DNA of 21,404 nt from Magnaporthiopsis rhizophila (lineage: Eukaryota; Ascomycota; Sordariomycetes; Magnaporthales; Magnaporthaceae): assembly GCA_003049465.1 (NCBI GenBank), contig PYSS01000245.1, positions 1-21,404 on the forward strand, written 5' to 3'. The translations under genes were made by a program, and so were the position numbers. Positions 17,290 through 21,404 of the stretch are shown here, one piece after another. Position 1 is the first letter of the stretch. Every line of letters starts with the position of its first letter. Below the pieces are notes generated by a model that was not told the DNA's origin, ran no database searches, and worked only from the letters and a program-made list of their open reading frames with translations.

Positions 17290-18209
17290 TTATATTAATT
17301 GCAATTAAAAAAATCGAAATTATTATTATTAATGGCAAAAATTATAATAATTTTGTTAAAATTTTAAAAATCCTTATCGAAAAGTTTAAAAAGCTTAAAA
17401 AATAGCCCAAGGTTATTTTTATTTATAAATTCCCCATTTTGGATAAATATAATAAAAAAAAGGCAAATTTAAAACTTTTTTTACAAAATGCAAAAATTAT
17501 TTCAAATTTTACCAGGACAATTTCCAAAACGATTATTAGAAAATAACTTATATTATTATTTATTTTAATAATAAAATTAAAGATTGGTTTAAATTTATAT
17601 AGGCCAATTATTTTAAAAAAAAAAAGTAATAAGTTAAATAAATTTACCAAACTAATATTTGCAAATTTCGATAAGTTCGGCGAAAAAATTGCCAAAATAT
17701 TTGGGTAAATGAACAAAAAGCAAATGGCCGAAAAAAAGTTATTTTAACTGCGCCAAAAAGGACCAATATCCATTTATACCGCTAAATTTCAGCAATTTAT
17801 TAATAAATTTAACTGAATAAAAAATACCAAAATATTTTAATTTTACCAAAAATTAAAAAATAATATAAAAAATAAATTAGCCAAAAAAAAAGGCCCAAGG
17901 ATTTTATTAATTATATTACCAAAAGCATTTATATTAATAATAAACTGTACAAATAATATTTTAAAAAAAAGTTTAATAACCCTAGCCAGTATAATAAAAT
18001 AATAAAACAAACCAAAAAAAAGCCAAATAATAACAATTTATTATATATGGAATATATTTAGGATTTATGGATTTGTTTGTAGAAATTATGTACCTTTAGC
18101 AGCAAAAAAAAACAGCACGAAAAATAAAAGTATATTAAATAGCAAAATGCTAAAAACAGAAACTGTTTTAAATATAAATAACAAGGGTATATCAAAAAGG
18201 ATTATCCTT
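17290..18209 (+). pseudogene. Gag of element E (broken)
   Basis: The first half is in one frame: F-K-T-F-F-T-K-C-K-N-Y-F-K-F-Y-Q-D-N-F-Q (about 17469-17530) and K-I-K-D-W-F-K at 17576. After a frame change in the A-run near 17620 it continues I-F-A-N-F-D-K-F-G-E-K, N-K-K-Q-M-A-E-K-K-L-F and I-S-I-Y-T-A-K-F-Q-Q-F-I-N. This is the retrotransposon capsid region. The knuckle at 18165-18206 reads C-F-K-Y-K-stop-Q-G-Y-I-K-K-D-Y-P: the first Cys is kept, the others and the His are Tyr. An opposite-strand open frame at 17423-17716 is a shadow. Confidence 0.84.
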
Positions 18210-19575
18210 AAAAGCAGCTTGCAATTACCCGATATATAAACCAGGAAAAAGCCCTATATTTAAAAGCTTTATTTAGCTAAATTTATTATTTTAATAATAA
18301 ATGCTTTATATATAAATTAAACAAAAACGGGTTAGGCTGGTACCTTTAATAAAGGATTATCGCCATCCGATAAACTAATTGGTCGGAAATTAATCACAAT
18401 AAGTGTAAAAATAACGGGTTAAACGGAATACCCATAACAATCGAGTTTAGCAAGCTGGAAAAGCAAAAAATGCTAAAGGCAGCCGGTGCGCTTATTAGCA
18501 GCAATACCGAAACTTTACGAAAAGAACGGCGTATTATTTAATAAGCCCTAACGGTACTCAAAAATCCATTAATTTAAAAAAAAGTATTGGAAACATTTAT
18601 CAAAAATAGCAATAAAAAAAGCCTCGATATTAATGCTAAAATGGATCAAAAATTATTTGGATAAATATACCTAACCAAAGGATTAAAAAAAAGGATCTTA
18701 AGTTGGGCAAATTTTGGGCATTTGCGGAGGGAAACCCCAAAAAATACAAAAAGCTGCGTATAAAAATAATAAGCAAAAAAAACGTATATTATGCTTAAAA
18801 ATAAGGATAAAGCATTTTACTGAAAAATTTATATTTATACCCATAAAATACCGGCGTATTTGTTATTTAAAACGTGGCCTAATAATCCAAAAATGTCCGA
18901 AAACCGCAAATTATATTATAAGGTGCCTGTAATAAAAAATAACGGTTGATACCTAAACTAGGGCTAAAATAATCAAACTATTATTTATTATAGGAAAAAT
19001 ATGCACCAGGCACGGTATTAAAAAAATAATCCGTTCCTATACCAGCAAAATTATATAATTAATGGGGATTATAAAAATTTGGCAAATAAATAGCCCGGGG
19101 TATGCAGAAATTTTTTAAGCAAAATGCTTATATTATATTTGCAATAATTATTTGCTTAAAAAGCTGAAAAATAACCAATTTCCAATAAAAAATAACAAGG
19201 AATTTTAAGGCTTGCCCAAACAAAAATAGCAATTATTTAAATAGCAAATTATATTACAAAATTATATCAAAAAATAGCAATATTTACCCCAGCATCCTAT
19301 TATTTTATAATATATATAACAGGGTTATTATTGCATTACATTTGCAAAAAGCCAAAATATAAATGCTATGCTGAAAAAAAAGCCAAAAACTGGCAAATTG
19401 GATAATTATACCCCGGTTACCAGTACAAGCCAAAAAATTAGGGTATTTTACCGGAACAAGGGTTTTATATAAACAGAAAAAAAAACAAACTAAAAAAATC
19501 CTAGCAAAAACCACAGCAAATTATCCATTTTATATTAAGAAAATAATTATATAATAAGGATAATAATTAATAATA
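18210..19575 (+). pseudogene. Gag-Pol linker of element E (about 1.37 kb, no recognised domain)
   Basis: The frame after the knuckle continues K-Q-L-A-I-T-R-Y-I-N-Q-E-K-A-L-Y-L-K, then L-E-K-Q-K-M-L-K-A-A-G-A-L-I-S-S-N-T-E. Further on come A-K-C-L-Y-Y-I-C-N-N, and T-S-T-S-Q-K-I-R-V-F-Y-R-N-K near 19420-19460. Parts recur in O in the same order, so it was translated. No known domain is recognised. The plus-strand frame at 18714-18932 contains R-I-C-Y-L-K-R-G and Q-K-C-P-K, but the spacing does not make a CCHC finger and O does not support one. The minus-strand frame at 19305-19514 is antisense to the conserved sense segment. Confidence 0.5.
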
Positions 19576-19870
19576 ATAATTAATTGCGGATTAAATAAAA
19601 ATAATATTATATTAAAAACGGTAATAAAGTATAATATACCGATATATCGAAAATAATAATTATACGGTTTTGGAACCGTGGAAAAAAAACCAATTATTTA
19701 TAATAATAAAATAATCGATTCGGAAATATATCGATTCAGGTTCGAAATTTTAGGGAAAATTTATAAGGTTATCCTAAATATTATAAATATAAAAAAAAAC
19801 CTAATTTTAGGTTTCCCCTGGTTTAAAAAGTTTAATTTTTTAATAAATTAAATTTCGGAGGAAATTTAAT
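19576..19870 (+). pseudogene. Aspartic protease of element E (broken)
   Basis: One frame runs through the domain: I-I-I-N-C-G-L-N-K-N-N-I-I-L-K-T-V (active site, Asp codon at 19582 now Asn), Y-N-I-P-I-Y-R-K, two stops, L-Y-G-F-G, and then N-I-I-N-I-K-K-N-L-I-L-G-F-P-W-F-K-K-F-N at 19774-19833. The L-G-x-P-W end is typical of Ty3 proteases. The Cys after the active Asp (N-C-G here, D-C-K in B) suggests an ancestral D-C-G. The same frame continues into RT. Confidence 0.8.
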
Positions 19871-20239
19871 AAAAAAAAATTATAAGCCCTGGATTATAAA
19901 AAATAAAAGCCAGATAGGATTATTATAATAATAGCAAAATTTGGCAATTAACCCTGGCAAATTGCACCAACGGATATGCAATTATTAGGCAGCATCGGCC
20001 TTAACAGCAAAAAACCCCGAAAATAAGGGTAAAACTGTAAAAAAAAGTATAATTAAAATTATAACCTAAAAAAAGGCATAACCAAAATTAATAATTAAAA
20101 AATAAAAATAGTAAAAAATTACAACCAAAATTATAATCTGCTCAACAAATAAGCACGCTAATACCTAAAAAAAAGTTCCTAAAAAATATTATCGGTATTG
20201 GAGATTATTTCAAAAAGGTTTAGGAACAAAATTTCCAAA

Positions 20240-21404
20240 ATATAAACCGTTCAATTATAAAATTAAATTTAAACCAAAAATATAATTTAATTACCAAAAA
20301 TTGTACCGGTTAAACCCCAAATAACAAAAATTATTGCAAAAATAATTTGCAAAAAACCTGAAATAAAGCATTATCCAACTTTTGGATTTTCCCGTGGGAT
20401 ATAAAATAATATTTATCGCCAAAAAAATAAAAAAAATAAATATATATCGATTATCGTTTATTAAATAAAATTATAATAAAAGATCGGTATTTTTTGCTTT
20501 TTATCGATAAATTATAAAACAGGCTTAACAAAGCTAAATAATTTATAATTTTGGATTTATGCAAGGTATATAACTTATTAAAGATTAAAAAAGGAAATAA
20601 ATAAAAAATTGCTTTTCGAATTTGGTTAAAAATATATAAATTGCTGATAATAATTTTTGGGCTTACCAATACACCAGTTATATTGCAGCGAATAATTAAT
20701 TATATATTACAAAAATACCTGAATATTTACGTATATATTTATCTAAATAATATTTTGGTTTTTTCGGAAATATTGGAAAAATATAAAAAATATATATATA
20801 AAATTTTGCAAAAGCTGCAAAATGCGAAGCTTTTAATTAAACCCGAGAAATGCGTATAATATATACAGGAAATAATTTTTCTAAAATATATGATTATACC
20901 GGGTTAAATATGGATAAAACCAAAAAAGGTGCAAATGGTAAAAAAAAAGCCCAAACCAATTAATATTAAAAAAATACAAATTTTTTTGGGTTTTTTAAAC
21001 TTTTATTAATAATTTATCCGAAATTTTTAGCAAAATAGCACTTTTATTTATAAATTTTACCAAAAATAACCACCAGTTCCATTAAAAAATGCAAAAATAA
21101 AAGGTTTTTAACCTGCTAAAAAAAATTATAATATAAAAACTAATATTAATTTTATTAAACCCAAATAAACCTTTCAAAATTGAAATTAATATATTAAATT
21201 TTGCGGTTAAAACCCAATTTGCTAATAAAATAATAATAAAAAGCTATATTTTTGTACTTTCCTATTGCATAAATTAAATAAACCGGAACTAAATTACCCG
21301 ATTTATAATAAAAAATTTATAATTATTATCCAAATATTAGAAAAATAAAAAATATATGTGCCAAACAAATTATTAGGTTATAATTTATACGGATTATGAA
21401 AACT
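20240..21404 (+). pseudogene. Reverse transcriptase and RNase H of element E (broken, cut by window end)
   Basis: All in one frame: I-D-Y-R-L-L-N-K at 20446, K-D-R-Y, F-I-I-L-D-L, I-A-F-R-I-W-L, then an open stretch 20641-20859 with F-G-L-T-N-T-P-V-I-L-Q-R. The catalytic block Y-L-N-N-I-L-V-F-S at 20740-20751 is YLDD with both Asp lost. Then K-L-L-I-K-P-E-K-C and I-Q-I-F-L-G-F-L-N-F-Y (connection). RNase H gives H-K-L-N-K-P-E-L-N-Y-P-I-Y-N-K near 21268-21315 and K-I-Y-V-P. Stops replace Gln and Trp. The minus-strand frame at 20451-20669 is a shadow. Integrase should follow beyond 21404. Confidence 0.9.

Larger units (their letters stand above)
16743..21404 (+). mobile_element. Element E: RIP-degraded Ty3/gypsy element, 3' part beyond the window
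   Basis: Read on the plus strand: 5' LTR 16743-17240, Gag, linker, protease, RT and RNase H, running off the window at 21404 before integrase. Protease, RT and RNase H lie in one and the same frame across about 1.8 kb, with stops but apparently no indel. This is typical of point mutation only. Distances from the LTR match O almost exactly, so E and O are close relatives, yet the middle of E's LTR is unrelated. The five bases before the LTR are TTGTA; the partner duplication would lie outside the window. Confidence 0.9.

Noticed and set aside
17423..17716. 97-codon open frame on the minus strand
   Set aside because: It is antisense to the Gag capsid region of E, which has recognisable sense motifs.
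18850..18910. Possible second zinc knuckle (C-Y-L-K-R-G ... Q-K-C-P-K) in the E linker
   Set aside because: The spacing is two residues short for CCHC, the second Cys and the His are absent, and O has no Cys at these positions. The real knuckle is at 18165-18206.
1..21404. A naturally AT-rich genome such as an organelle or apicomplexan
   Set aside because: The coding remnants show stops at expected Gln and Trp codons and Asp-to-Asn or Cys-to-Tyr losses at catalytic sites, and GC-rich patches survive at LTR tips. That fits mutated repeats rather than an AT-adapted coding sequence.

Overview
The window looks like repeat-only heterochromatin from a filamentous ascomycete that has undergone repeat-induced point mutation (RIP). 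It is extremely AT-rich and TpA-rich. I find no intact gene, tRNA or rRNA. Nearly everything recognisable is decayed Ty3/gypsy LTR retrotransposon whose reading frames are broken mostly by C-to-T and G-to-A changes (CAA/CAG/TGG to stops, Cys to Tyr, Asp to Asn). Frames otherwise run for long stretches with few indels, as RIP would leave them. The organism call is inference; no host gene is present to test it.

Layout: 1-1427 is unidentified AT-rich flank. Element O (1433-16279, minus strand, about 7.5 kb without its insertion) is flanked by the target duplication TGCAA. Element B (3707-11062, minus strand, about 7.2 kb after removing an assembly duplication) is inserted in O's integrase gene and flanked by TAAAC, so the two halves of O's integrase lie about 7 kb apart. 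After a 458-bp spacer, element E (16743 to beyond the window end, plus strand) starts head-to-head with O and is cut off in RNase H.

The elements share the order 5' LTR, Gag with a CCHC knuckle, a linker of about 1.3 kb, protease, reverse transcriptase, RNase H. In O and B this continues with integrase, a chromodomain, a polypurine tract and the 3' LTR, so they are chromoviruses. All three have lost the reverse transcriptase YLDD aspartates (YLNN) and the knuckle cysteines, so none can move unaided.

The most interesting content is a short gene on the opposite strand between the chromodomain and 3' LTR of both O (2134-2585) and B (4373-4827). It reads as about 150 residues with an N-terminal cysteine cluster, a charged probable coiled coil and a basic segment, starting 203-204 bp inside the 3' LTR in both. 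Two other points stand out. LTR ends facing outward are clearly less mutated than ends facing inward. E's LTR carries a different U3 core with three 49-bp tandem repeats. A perfect 130-bp duplication around a single N at 5772 is almost certainly an assembly error.
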